This document shows, in pieces, positions 12,878-20,907 of a stretch of DNA of 39,446 nucleotides; within the stretch, counting starts at the first letter, position 1; each line of letters begins with the position of its first letter. Made by a program: the position numbers and the translations under genes. The notes under the pieces are model-generated. The model was not told where the DNA came from. It saw only the letters and a program-made list of their open reading frames with translations, and did no database searches. Origin of the DNA: a virus; IMG/VR virus record IMGVR_UViG_3300030106_002400, positions 1 through 39,446 of that record. The stretch is one strand, 5' to 3'.

Positions 12878-14100
12878 AACACCAGGTTTCACAAATCCTT
12901 ACCCAACAAGAACTCCATGGATGGTACTTTGATGAACATGCTGCACGGGAACTTGAATCGACTCTCAGACGAGAGTATGAAGATACTACGAAGTTATTAC
13001 GAAACAGGTATCCTTTCATCGCAGGATCAGAATTCACTCCTAAACGAACTAACCGCCGTTCAGGATATGTTGAAGGTTGCCCACTAACTAAACTAAAGGA
13101 GCTGAACCCTACATCAAGGGATCATATAGCATGGATATTACGAACACATTATGGTTGGACGCCTACATTAATGACTGCCTCAGGGAAGGCGGTTATAGAC
13201 GAGACCGTATTGAAAGAACTTGGATCGGATATAGCTCTGAGTTTTCTGAGACTACTGGATCTGACGAAGCAGCTTGGGATGATATCCGAAGGCGTGAACG
13301 CATGGCAGAAGCTTGTTACGACGTCTAGTAGGATTCATCACCATTGTTCAGTAGCAACACAAACATTCCGTTGTGCCCACCGGAGTCCAAATTTAGCTCA
13401 GGTGCCTAGCGATGAACGATTCAGGAGGCTTTTCACTGCCACTCCTGGTCTCACAATGGTTGGTGCTGACCTTTCTGGTATTGAATTACGTATGCTTGCC
13501 CACTATCTTGCGAGATGGGACGAAGGAAGGTATGCGAACGTGCTTATCAACGGAGACATACATCAAGAAAATGCAGATAAAATAGGTATTTCTAGAAAAC
13601 TTGTAAAGACAGTTACTTATGCCTTCCTTTATGGAGCAGGTAACACAAAAATAGGTCACTCCTATGATAAACAGCTATCTGACTCAAAAGCTAAGAAGAA
13701 GGGTCAGGAGATACGACAAGCCTATATTGCTGCCATTCCAGGTCTTAAAGACTTGTTGGCGGCAGTACACAAGGCTAGTGAGAGAGGTTATGTTCGCGGA
13801 CTCGACAATCGTCGCATCCTCGTGGACTCGGGGCACAAATCCCTTAACTACCTCTTACAAGGATCGGCAGCGATCATTGCAAAAAGATGGATGACATTAA
13901 CCCATGAAAGACTTCCTGAAAATACTAGACAACTTGCATTCGTTCATGATGAACTACAATTTGAAACCAAAGAAGCAGAAGTTGAAGAAGTAAAAACTCT
14001 TCTTGAATCAACTGCTGTAGAAGCTGGTGAATATTATAAAATGAGATGTCCTGTTGCTGCTGAATCAAAAAGTGGTAATACATGGGCAGATGTACATTAA
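12838..14100 (+). CDS. DNA polymerase, polymerase domain (T7 gp5-like), separate gene
   Basis: A 420-residue family A polymerase body without the exonuclease. Motif A is GADLSGIELR with catalytic Asp211; motif B is RKLVKTVTYAFLYGAG (253-268, including Lys257 and Tyr261); motif C is FVHDELQ with His370, Asp371 and Glu372. The ATG at 12838 lies 40 bases inside the exonuclease gene, with no Shine-Dalgarno sequence, so it probably depends on coupling to upstream translation. Between ITGS-like residues 61-64 and PTSRDHI (91-97) there is only a short basic linker, where T7 carries its thioredoxin-binding loop. Processivity must therefore be achieved differently from T7. Confidence 0.95.
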   Translation: MQTFPPIPGWVTLEHQVSQILTQQELHGWYFDEHAARELESTLRREYEDTTKLLRNRYPFIAGSEFTPKRTNRRSGYVEGCPLTKLKELNPTSRDHIAWILRTHYGWTPTLMTASGKAVIDETVLKELGSDIALSFLRLLDLTKQLGMISEGVNAWQKLVTTSSRIHHHCSVATQTFRCAHRSPNLAQVPSDERFRRLFTATPGLTMVGADLSGIELRMLAHYLARWDEGRYANVLINGDIHQENADKIGISRKLVKTVTYAFLYGAGNTKIGHSYDKQLSDSKAKKKGQEIRQAYIAAIPGLKDLLAAVHKASERGYVRGLDNRRILVDSGHKSLNYLLQGSAAIIAKRWMTLTHERLPENTRQLAFVHDELQFETKEAEVEEVKTLLESTAVEAGEYYKMRCPVAAESKSGNTWADVH

Positions 14101-14109
14101 CCCACCTAT

Positions 14110-14889
14110 ATGAAAATATTATGTGATGCGGACTTTATCGTCTATAAAGCGTGCGCGGCAGCAGAGAGTGAAGTTGACTTTGGTGATGATGTCATTCTTG
14201 TCACTAGTAATTTTAGTGATGCCTACACCGCAGCAAAGCGAGAGATTACCAAGCTTCAAGACAAACTTGGGACATTCTCTACTATAATACTGTTCTTTTC
14301 TGACAGTCAAAATTTTAGGAAAAAAATTCTACCCGATTATAAAGGGCATCGAAATCGTAAGAAGCCGTGTGGATACAAACGTGTGATCAATGCTCTTGGA
14401 AAAGAGTATAAGGTAATCATCAAACCCACACTTGAAGCTGACGATACGATGGGCATTTATGCCACTAAATATCCAGGAAATATTATAGCTTCACCTGACA
14501 AGGACATGAAGCAGATACCTGGTCAGTTATATAACTTCGATGAAACATTCACAATCACACCTTCAGAAGGAGCCAAATGGCATCTCATCCAATCACTCGC
14601 AGGAGACCAAACCGATGGATATGGAGGAGTTCCTGGAATCGGGGTTAAACGAGCTGTTTCACTCTTCGAAGACAAGGGATACTCCTGGAAAACAGTAGTT
14701 GATGCCTTTGTTGAGAAAGACTTAACTGAAGAGGATGCATTAACTAATGCTCGTTTAGCTAGAATTTTAACTGTTGAGGATTACGACTTTGAAAAAAGAA
14801 AACCTAAACTATGGTCCCCCACCGCCAGTTACAAAGTTGACGATGGAACAGGACCTAAAGATGAGACAGATAGAGATAAAACTAAATAG
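14110..14889 (+). CDS. 5'-3' exonuclease (T7 gp6-like)
   Basis: A 259-residue FEN/PIN-type nuclease. Acidic metal ligands appear in order: CDADFIVYKA, FSDSQNFRKK followed by DYKGHR, LEADDTMGIYA, SPDKDMKQIP, and LAGDQTDGYGGVPGIG, which carries the helix-hairpin-helix-like DNA-binding turn. The order matches T7 gp6. It removes RNA primers and chews host DNA to feed nucleotide synthesis. The C-terminus is a polar tail. It lies nine bases after the polymerase gene. Confidence 0.92.
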   Translation: MKILCDADFIVYKACAAAESEVDFGDDVILVTSNFSDAYTAAKREITKLQDKLGTFSTIILFFSDSQNFRKKILPDYKGHRNRKKPCGYKRVINALGKEYKVIIKPTLEADDTMGIYATKYPGNIIASPDKDMKQIPGQLYNFDETFTITPSEGAKWHLIQSLAGDQTDGYGGVPGIGVKRAVSLFEDKGYSWKTVVDAFVEKDLTEEDALTNARLARILTVEDYDFEKRKPKLWSPTASYKVDDGTGPKDETDRDKTK

Positions 14890-15073
14890 TGGTGAAGTTG
14901 ATCCCAAAGATATTGCCACTATTTTTTTAGCTCTACAAAAACAGAACTTTGTTCTATGTAATTCCATTATTAATTTAGTAAAATCTTGGCCAACCCCACC
15001 GACCCAACCGGTCCATCCTACTACAAACGAGGTTCTACCGATGTTTGGGATTTTATTAGAGACCAAGGATTAA
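14861..15073 (+). CDS. Small protein of unknown function
   Basis: A 70-residue protein from ATG 14861, with AGGA upstream at a suitable distance; ATG 14843 is an alternative adding six residues. A helical N-terminal half (RQIEIKLNSGEVDPKDIAT, then LALQKQNFVLCNSIINLV) is followed by a Pro/Thr-rich linker. The C-terminal third overlaps the next gene by 88 bases and may be dictated by it. No family recognised. Confidence 0.5.
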   Translation: MRQIEIKLNSGEVDPKDIATIFLALQKQNFVLCNSIINLVKSWPTPPTQPVHPTTNEVLPMFGILLETKD

Positions 15074-15291
15074 ATTTCCACCTCGGCAATGCTATTAAGT
15101 ATATTTGCAGAGCAGGTTACAAAGATAGCAAGATACAAGACTTAAAAAAAGCAATCCACTATTTAAAAAATGAACTTGAGCATGAAGAGAACCTTTATCT
15201 CGGAACAAGCGAAGCAATTCAGGAAGACTTACAATTTGAAAAGCGACCCTTCACGTATGACGAGATCGTATCAGAAGGATCTTATAGTTGA
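14986..15291 (+). CDS. DUF3310 protein (putative nucleotide kinase-like)
   Basis: Up to 101 residues, with a TTG start. The core SYYKRGSTDVWDFI, then FHLGNAIKYICRAG, then IQDLKKAIHYLKNELE is the typical DUF3310 pattern (Y-x-G, FxxGNAIKYxxRAG, DLxKAxxYL). These proteins are common in phages and are often labelled nucleotide kinase by inheritance, without solid evidence. The C-terminal third overlaps the next gene. Neighbours in nucleotide metabolism (MazG-like, RNR) suggest a related role. Confidence 0.82.
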   Translation: MANPTDPTGPSYYKRGSTDVWDFIRDQGLNFHLGNAIKYICRAGYKDSKIQDLKKAIHYLKNELEHEENLYLGTSEAIQEDLQFEKRPFTYDEIVSEGSYS

Positions 15292-15565
15292 AGAGTTTAA
15301 AGAGTTCCTAGAAGCTGACGGTTTTTTATTCAAGCATGGGCAGAACGTTCAATCAGACTGCTTAAAAGAACTTGCTGATTTAGTTTATGTATGCTACCAA
15401 TACGCTGAGAATATGGGATGGTTTCTTGATGAAGCCTTGAACCGTGTTCATGAAAGCAACATGTCCAAGCTCGATGAGGACGGTAAACCAATATATCGAG
15501 AGAAAGATGGTAAGGTTCTTAAAGGACCAAATTACCGCCCACCCGATTTATCAGACTTAATTTAA
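15170..15565 (+). CDS. MazG-like nucleotide pyrophosphohydrolase
   Basis: A 131-residue all-alpha NTP pyrophosphohydrolase. The metal-binding signature is seen as VEEFKEFLE (Glu41, Glu42, Glu45) and LKELADLVYV (Glu67, Asp70), followed by the family's NMSKL and a GKVLKGPNYRPPDL tail. Cyanophage MazG-like enzymes hydrolyse nucleotides such as dGTP and dCTP and have been proposed to affect (p)ppGpp or to recycle host DNA; the exact substrate here is unknown. ATG 15182 and 15257 are alternative starts; the long version overlaps DUF3310 by 122 bases, which is unusual. Confidence 0.85.
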   Translation: MNLSMKRTFISEQAKQFRKTYNLKSDPSRMTRSYQKDLIVEEFKEFLEADGFLFKHGQNVQSDCLKELADLVYVCYQYAENMGWFLDEALNRVHESNMSKLDEDGKPIYREKDGKVLKGPNYRPPDLSDLI

Positions 15566-15566
15566 A

Positions 15567-16949
15567 ATGACCGCAGAACTTATCTCCCGCACTGGTCGGG
15601 TCCAATCATGGTTGGATAACCCAGAATCAAGACTCCCAGTGAGCTGCACCGTTTTCGTCGTAGAGGATTCTATGGAGGGAGAAAATGGAATTGAAGCAAG
15701 CTGGAGATTCGTGTCTCATGCACTCCGGCATGGAGCAGGAGTTGCAGTACATTTATCAAAGCTCCGTCCCAAAGGAGCAGAAAATGGCAGAGGTCTTACG
15801 GCTTCTGGACCTGTATCATTCGCAAAAATCTACTCAGTATTAAATGAAACACTCAGACGAGGGGGGCATTACAAGAATGGAGCTGTTGTTGCCCATCTTG
15901 ATATTTCTCATCCCGACATTCTTACTTTCGTGCAAACTCCCAGGTCTGAACTTCCCTGGATTAAAAGATGCGTCGACCTTGACGGAGACGACTGGATCAA
16001 TGCCGGAACCGAAGTTAGAAACACCATCCTTCAAGGGATTAAATCCGGGGACATCTGGCTCAATAAAATAAAATACGATGACAAAGGAGAACGAATCTAT
16101 GGCAACGTCTGTCTTGAGGTTTACTTGCCCTCACGAGGAACATGCTTGTTACAGCATGTCAATCTCGGTGCCTGTGAACTTGACACCATCGCAACGGCTT
16201 TCGGTCAAGGTATGTCCGAACTGTGCGAGCTCCATAGTAGGACAGGTGTTGGAGCAACTGGAGAATATTTGCCAAGTGATACCGACCGTCAAGTCGGATT
16301 AGGTGTACTTGGATTAGCAAATCTTTTAGCACGTCATAATGTAACTTATAAAGACTTTGGCGATGCGTTAGAGAAGATTAATAATGGAGACTTTGATCCA
16401 GTTGGTACATCATCTAGACTAGCATTTGAAATGTATTGTGGTGTAGTAAGAGCTGCAACAATTGCTAGAGAAAATGATATGGTACGAGCATTTGCTATTG
16501 CTCCCACTGCCTCTTGCTCATACAAGAGTCAAGATTTAGATGGATTTACCTGTACTCCTGAAATAGCACCACCTATATCAAATTATGTTGATAGAGATTC
16601 TGGTACTTTCGGTGTACAAAGATATAAATATGGTGATGTAGAAATCGCCAGTGAAGTTGGTTGGGATGCTTATTGTAAAGTAGCAGATCAACTAATGATA
16701 ATGTTAAATAACACGGGACTTCTTCATGGATACTCATTCAACTCTTGGAGTGATGTTGTAACCTACGACAATGCGTTCGTGGAAGAGTGGCTGCTATCAC
16801 CGCAGACCTCCCTTTACTATTCCTTACAAGTAATGGGCGACGTGCAAGATAAGACCGATGCGTATGCAGCATTAGATCAAAGCGAAGTCGATGATTACTT
16901 ACAGGATATACTCGGAAACGAGGCGATAACCTGCGATTGTCAAGAATAA
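15567..16949 (+). CDS. nrdA: Ribonucleotide reductase large (alpha) subunit, compact form
   Basis: A 460-residue catalytic subunit, much shorter than the roughly 760 residues of bacterial NrdA and lacking the ATP-cone. Redox cysteines are Cys27 (PVSCTV) and Cys203 (GACELD); the radical cysteine is Cys182 in GNVCLE, with Asn180 and Glu184; PTAS (313-316) is the phosphate-binding loop; Cys456 and Cys458 form the C-terminal shuttle pair. Tyr417-Tyr418 (SLYYSL) match the radical-transfer tyrosine pair of class I enzymes, which with the adjacent beta subunit argues for class I rather than B12-dependent class II. It makes deoxynucleotides for replication. Its stop shares one base with the next start. 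Confidence 0.93.
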   Translation: MTAELISRTGRVQSWLDNPESRLPVSCTVFVVEDSMEGENGIEASWRFVSHALRHGAGVAVHLSKLRPKGAENGRGLTASGPVSFAKIYSVLNETLRRGGHYKNGAVVAHLDISHPDILTFVQTPRSELPWIKRCVDLDGDDWINAGTEVRNTILQGIKSGDIWLNKIKYDDKGERIYGNVCLEVYLPSRGTCLLQHVNLGACELDTIATAFGQGMSELCELHSRTGVGATGEYLPSDTDRQVGLGVLGLANLLARHNVTYKDFGDALEKINNGDFDPVGTSSRLAFEMYCGVVRAATIARENDMVRAFAIAPTASCSYKSQDLDGFTCTPEIAPPISNYVDRDSGTFGVQRYKYGDVEIASEVGWDAYCKVADQLMIMLNNTGLLHGYSFNSWSDVVTYDNAFVEEWLLSPQTSLYYSLQVMGDVQDKTDAYAALDQSEVDDYLQDILGNEAITCDCQE

Positions 16950-17671
16950 TGAGAACACATCCGTATCAAAAATTATTAGATCGAAAAAGAACCTGGACGC
17001 CGGTCCAAACCACTAAAGGAGTATGTCGTGAAGGTAGCGAAGAAACCATCAAGCGTGCTCTTGCAATACGTCATATGGAGCTACCAGTTGGTACCTTCAT
17101 TAAGGATGCACTTGATAAAGATGTTCCCGACGTTGCCAGACCACTTCTAGAATCAAACGTAAAAGACGAAATAAAACATGATATAGCTTTACAGTACATA
17201 GTAAATGCTATAGGTGCAGATGAAACTGCAGAAAAAGAGGCTCTTAAGCTGCGAGATGCTTGGGAGTCTCATCCAGACCACACAATTGTAAAAGCATTGG
17301 TAGCTGAACGTGCAATATTTTTTGTCCTTCTTCCGTTCTTTCGTTTTAATGGCGATGGTGGTACTCGTACTGTCAGCGCCGACATCTCTCGCGACGAACA
17401 AATACACGTTGCCACTAATAGTCTTGTATGTCACGAGCTGGGCTTATCTTGGAGTCAATCTTTGGATAAACTTAGGAAAGCCACCATTAACTGGGTTGTT
17501 CAACCTCTAGGTAGAAATACTACCTGTAAATATTTGGACAAAAATTTTTGGTTAGATGCGAGTGATCGATTAATGTATGAGGGTAAGGCACCTGAATTAA
17601 TTTCCACAAAGACAGCTAGAATGCCAGCATTTTTTGAACATTCAAATGTTAACCTCCCTCAGTACGCTTAA
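16949..17671 (+). CDS. nrdB: Ribonucleotide reductase small (beta) subunit without the radical tyrosine
   Basis: A 240-residue ferritin-like protein, short for NrdB. Metal ligands are visible: Glu44 (a likely first carboxylate), Glu74 and His77 (DEIKH), Glu120 (VAERAI) and Glu150 with His153 (DEQIH). Four residues after His77, where E. coli has Tyr122, there is Leu81, so a classic tyrosyl radical cannot form; a metal-based cofactor, as in class Ic, is the natural alternative. The TAATG junction with nrdA implies coupled translation and a 1:1 supply. From memory, cyanopodovirus RNRs were first called class II and later reassigned to class I because of this beta gene. Confidence 0.88.
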   Translation: MRTHPYQKLLDRKRTWTPVQTTKGVCREGSEETIKRALAIRHMELPVGTFIKDALDKDVPDVARPLLESNVKDEIKHDIALQYIVNAIGADETAEKEALKLRDAWESHPDHTIVKALVAERAIFFVLLPFFRFNGDGGTRTVSADISRDEQIHVATNSLVCHELGLSWSQSLDKLRKATINWVVQPLGRNTTCKYLDKNFWLDASDRLMYEGKAPELISTKTARMPAFFEHSNVNLPQYA

Positions 17672-17843
17672 ACTCCACTCAGAAAGATTTGAAAAGCTGG
17701 TTGCTAGATTAGAAAGTGAATTTCCCTGGCAACCAGTCCACCCTAAAGAAGAGATAACATCTATCATGTACCGAGCAGGTCAGAATAGTGTTATCCGTAG
17801 ATTAAAAACTCTATTAGAAGAGGAAGACCATGTGTCTCTTTAG
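17646..17843 (+). CDS. Small conserved phage protein
   Basis: A 65-residue protein from ATG 17646, overlapping the RNR beta gene by 26 bases. It is helical and charged (SERFEKLVARLESEFPWQPV), with a C-terminal EEITSIMYRAGQNSVIRRLKTLLEEE. The SIMYRAGQxSVI segment recurs, in my memory, in small proteins of many podoviruses just before the portal block; function unknown. It overlaps the next gene by 14 bases. Confidence 0.65.
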   Translation: MLTSLSTLKLHSERFEKLVARLESEFPWQPVHPKEEITSIMYRAGQNSVIRRLKTLLEEEDHVSL

Positions 17844-18084
17844 ACAGAAAAAACAACCAGGAAGCTTCACTCCTGCAGTTGCACAACGGGCTGATACAAG
17901 TACTGCTCTTAAATCCATAGAGCTAACTAATGTAGGTAAGACCGCTAATATTCAGTATGGAGCTGACCAACCTAGTGTATCTCAAACAGCCAGAAGACAA
18001 GGAGCAAAAGAATTAGCAATCAACCTTGCTGATACAGGTCAAAGACAACCTGAAGCAGAACGTGGAGGTCTGAATATAGCATGA
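17830..18084 (+). CDS. Small protein preceding the portal gene
   Basis: An 84-residue, low-complexity polar protein (Gln, Ala, Thr rich) with a CLFRQKKQP start and no clear hydrophobic core, so it is probably flexible. By position it compares with T7 gp6.7 or gp7.3, small virion and tail-assembly proteins encoded just before the portal; there is no direct sequence evidence. It overlaps the portal start by four bases (ATGA at 18081). Confidence 0.6.
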   Translation: MCLFRQKKQPGSFTPAVAQRADTSTALKSIELTNVGKTANIQYGADQPSVSQTARRQGAKELAINLADTGQRQPEAERGGLNIA

Positions 18085-19676
18085 TGTATGCACGTGAAAG
18101 GTACTCAAAACTAACTGTTAATAGATCACCATTTCTAGATACAGCAATTGAGTGTTCCGAATTAACGTTACCTTATCTTGTACAGCAAGACGTCAGTCAT
18201 CGTGCTAGTAACATGAAACTAGTACAGCCATGGCAAAGCGTTGGAGCTAAAGCTGTAGTAACATTAGCAGCAAAGTTAATGCTAGCAATGTTGCCACCAC
18301 AAACTACATTCTTTAAACTACAAGTTCGAGATGACAAACTTGGTGAAGAAATAGATCCATCAATTAGAAGTGAACTTGATTTATCATTCTCCAAAATGGA
18401 GAGAATGGTTATGGAATACATTGCTGCCTCTAGTGATAGAGTAGTAGTACATCAAGCATTGAAGCATCTAATTGTATCAGGTAATGCCCTAATCTTTATG
18501 GGTAAAGATGGTCTCAAACACTATCCATTACAACGTTATGTTGTTGATAGAGATGGTAATGGTAACATCATTGAGATCGTAACAAAAGAATTAATTAGTA
18601 GAAAAGTACTAGGGGATGAGCTCCCTCTCAAGAAACCAAATGACCCTGGTGGTAAAACTGGCTCAACAGAAGACGACGTAGAAGTGTACACTTGCGTTAA
18701 ATTGGACCATAGTAGTGGTCGCTGGATCTGGCATCAAGAGGCAGACGATATGATCCTCAAAGATAGCCGTAGTACAGCACCGAAGAATGCTAGTCCATGG
18801 TTAGTACTTCGATTCAATACCGTAGATGGTGAAGATTATGGTAGAGGCAGAGTTGAAGAGTTCTTAGGTGATTTAAGATCACTTGATGGACTCTCTCAGG
18901 CACTCGTAGAAGGGTCTGCAGCAGCCTCTAAAGTTGTATTCTTAGTATCACCATCCTCTACTACAAAACCACAGACATTAAGTCAAGCTGGTAATGGAGC
19001 AATTATTTCTGGACGTCCTGAAGATGTGGGTGTAATACAAGTCGGTAAAACTGCTGACTTTGCTACCGCTGCACAGATGGCACAGCAAATAGAACGTAGG
19101 ATATTAGATGCTTTCCTTGTTTTAAACGTTAGACAATCTGAAAGAACTACCGCTGAAGAAGTACGCCTCACACAAATGGAATTAGAGCAACAACTTGGTG
19201 GACTATTCAGTCTATTAACTGTTGAATTCCTAGTACCTTATTTAAACAGAACTCTATTAGTCCTACAACGTAGCAATCAGATACCAAAACTACCTAAGAA
19301 TTTGGTACGTCCTAAGATTGTAGCAGGTGTTAATGCACTTGGTCGTGGTCAGGACAGAGAAGCTCTCACTACATTTATAAGTACTATTGCTCAGACACTT
19401 GGACCTGAAGCATTGATGAAGTTTGTTAACCCTGATGAAGCTATCAAGAGATTGGCAGCAGCACAAGGTATAGACTATCTAAATCTTATTAAGTCTCAAG
19501 ACCAACTACAGCAAGAAGCTGACGCACAGCAAGCTAATGCTGCAAACCAGGCACTTGTAGGACAAGCTGGTTCTATAGCAAGTGCACCTTTAATGGACCC
19601 AACTAAGAATCCTGATGCCAAAGAAGACTTTGCATCAATGATGGGAGGTCTGGGTAATCAACCACCTGAAGAATAA
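18081..19676 (+). CDS. Portal protein / head-tail connector (T7 gp8-like)
   Basis: A 531-residue protein, close to T7 gp8 (536 residues). Shared blocks include the early PWQSVGAKAVVTLAAKLMLAM-type helix (T7 PWQAVGARGLNNLASKLMLAL), the central YGRGRVEEFLGDLRSLDGL, GRPEDVGVIQ, and TAEEVRLTQMELEQQLGGL. The C-terminal 60 residues are Gln/Ala rich, as in T7. Twelve copies form the ring through which DNA enters and leaves the head. A three-base gap separates it from the scaffold gene. Confidence 0.96.
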   Translation: MMYARERYSKLTVNRSPFLDTAIECSELTLPYLVQQDVSHRASNMKLVQPWQSVGAKAVVTLAAKLMLAMLPPQTTFFKLQVRDDKLGEEIDPSIRSELDLSFSKMERMVMEYIAASSDRVVVHQALKHLIVSGNALIFMGKDGLKHYPLQRYVVDRDGNGNIIEIVTKELISRKVLGDELPLKKPNDPGGKTGSTEDDVEVYTCVKLDHSSGRWIWHQEADDMILKDSRSTAPKNASPWLVLRFNTVDGEDYGRGRVEEFLGDLRSLDGLSQALVEGSAAASKVVFLVSPSSTTKPQTLSQAGNGAIISGRPEDVGVIQVGKTADFATAAQMAQQIERRILDAFLVLNVRQSERTTAEEVRLTQMELEQQLGGLFSLLTVEFLVPYLNRTLLVLQRSNQIPKLPKNLVRPKIVAGVNALGRGQDREALTTFISTIAQTLGPEALMKFVNPDEAIKRLAAAQGIDYLNLIKSQDQLQQEADAQQANAANQALVGQAGSIASAPLMDPTKNPDAKEDFASMMGGLGNQPPEE

Positions 19677-19679
19677 ATT

Positions 19680-20465
19680 ATGACCGACACATTAACTTAT
19701 GATCCTACACCGGCAGATGCCCCTGAATTATCTGAAGAAGAACAGAGCTCATTAGAAGTTGCTGAGAAATTAGGTGAAGAAGAAGGTAATCTACTGGCAG
19801 GTAAATATAAAAATGCTGAAGAATTAGAGAAAGCATACACTGAACTTGAAAAGAAATTAGGTGAACGTTCTGATGAATCTAAAGCTGAAACTGAAACTGA
19901 ATCTGAGGATACTCCATCCATTTCTCCTAATGCTCAGTTAATAACTAGTGCTTCTGAGGAGTTTGAAAACTCAGGAGAATTAACATCTGAGACTTTAGAG
20001 AAATTATCTTCAGTAGATAGCAAGGATCTCATCCAAGCTTATCTCGAACTACAATCTAGTAACCCAGAAGAGTCAGCCGAACCTAGTCAAGTAGCAGATT
20101 TATCTGATGCAGACGTTAACCAAATAAAAACTTCAGCAGGTGGTGAGGAGTCCTATCAAAAAATAATTGATTGGGCTAGTAATAATTTAGAACCTAATGC
20201 TGTACAAGCATTTGATAACATCGTCAATTCAGGTAGTGTAGAAGCCATTCAACTTGCAGTTAATGGACTGAAAGCACAGTATGAAAATGCTAACGGTTAC
20301 GAAGGCAAGATGATAACAGGTAAAGCACCTCAAAACAGTAGAGATGTTTTCAGAAGTCAAGCAGAACTAGTAGCTGCTATGAGTGATAGAAGATATGATA
20401 ATGATCCTGCTTACCGTCAAGATATCATTGATAAAATAGAACGGTCTGACAAACTAACATTTTAA
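19680..20465 (+). CDS. Capsid assembly scaffolding protein (T7 gp9-like)
   Basis: A 261-residue, highly acidic protein, Glu/Ser rich and predicted to be mostly helical, as is usual for scaffolds. An N-terminal KYKNAEELEKAYTELEKKLG element is the typical start of T7-type scaffold helices. The C-terminal part becomes basic (RYDNDPAYRQDIIDKIERSD), the end that binds the capsid protein in related phages. Position after the portal agrees. It directs prohead assembly and is then lost. Confidence 0.9.
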   Translation: MTDTLTYDPTPADAPELSEEEQSSLEVAEKLGEEEGNLLAGKYKNAEELEKAYTELEKKLGERSDESKAETETESEDTPSISPNAQLITSASEEFENSGELTSETLEKLSSVDSKDLIQAYLELQSSNPEESAEPSQVADLSDADVNQIKTSAGGEESYQKIIDWASNNLEPNAVQAFDNIVNSGSVEAIQLAVNGLKAQYENANGYEGKMITGKAPQNSRDVFRSQAELVAAMSDRRYDNDPAYRQDIIDKIERSDKLTF

Positions 20466-20467
20466 TT

Positions 20468-20695
20468 ATGGAAAAAACTAAGGCAAGCCGTCCTACAAAG
20501 GTGCGGAAGAAGCCCCAGCCTAAAGTTGAGAAACTAAAAACTTTGGAACAAAATGACATAGCAAAGCCTACTAATTTAGTGGGTGAACCTACAGTAGGAT
20601 TAGATCCTGATTTTGTTACAACAGTTGGACTTGGGAAATTAAAAGTTACAACTGCTAGAGGTTACAAAGACACTAACAATTCTAAGGAGGATTAA
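20468..20695 (+). CDS. Small basic protein between scaffold and psbA
   Basis: A 75-residue Lys- and Pro-rich protein (TKASRPTKVRKKPQPKVEKL) with a Gly/Thr-rich second half (GLDPDFVTTVGLGKLKVT). It starts two bases after the scaffold stop in a TAATTATG junction. No family is recognised. Basic, flexible proteins in the head-gene block can be minor virion components, but this is inference. Confidence 0.6.
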   Translation: MEKTKASRPTKVRKKPQPKVEKLKTLEQNDIAKPTNLVGEPTVGLDPDFVTTVGLGKLKVTTARGYKDTNNSKED

Positions 20696-20697
20696 TT

Positions 20698-20898
20698 ATG
20701 GCAGCACCTAAATCTTATGACCCATCTGCTAGAGCTAATGCTATGGTAGTAAAGTATTATATTAAAACAAGCGGAGACCGTTGGTTCATCCCTTACAATG
20801 ATAATGATACAACAGCTAACCAAGTTACTCGTTGTAGCGCGGTAGTCGGACCAACTGCTGACGGTTCTGTAGCCGGAGCAGCAGTAGTAGCATCATAA
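20698..20898 (+). CDS. Small protein with a strong ribosome binding site
   Basis: A 66-residue protein of small residues with one aromatic strand pair (KYYIKTSGDRWFIPYND) and an Ala/Val/Gly tail. AAGGAGG at 20684-20690, seven bases before the ATG, is the best Shine-Dalgarno sequence in the structural block, suggesting high expression as for a virion or decoration protein. Function unknown. It is the last phage gene before psbA, which starts nine bases after its stop. Confidence 0.6.
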   Translation: MAAPKSYDPSARANAMVVKYYIKTSGDRWFIPYNDNDTTANQVTRCSAVVGPTADGSVAGAAVVAS

Positions 20899-20907
20899 AT
20901 TATCTAA

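Noticed and set aside
12831-12880. Programmed -1 frameshift joining the exonuclease and polymerase.
   Set aside because: The frame relation would allow it, but no X-XXY-YYZ slippery heptamer lies in the overlap, and the polymerase has its own ATG at 12838. Not fully excluded.
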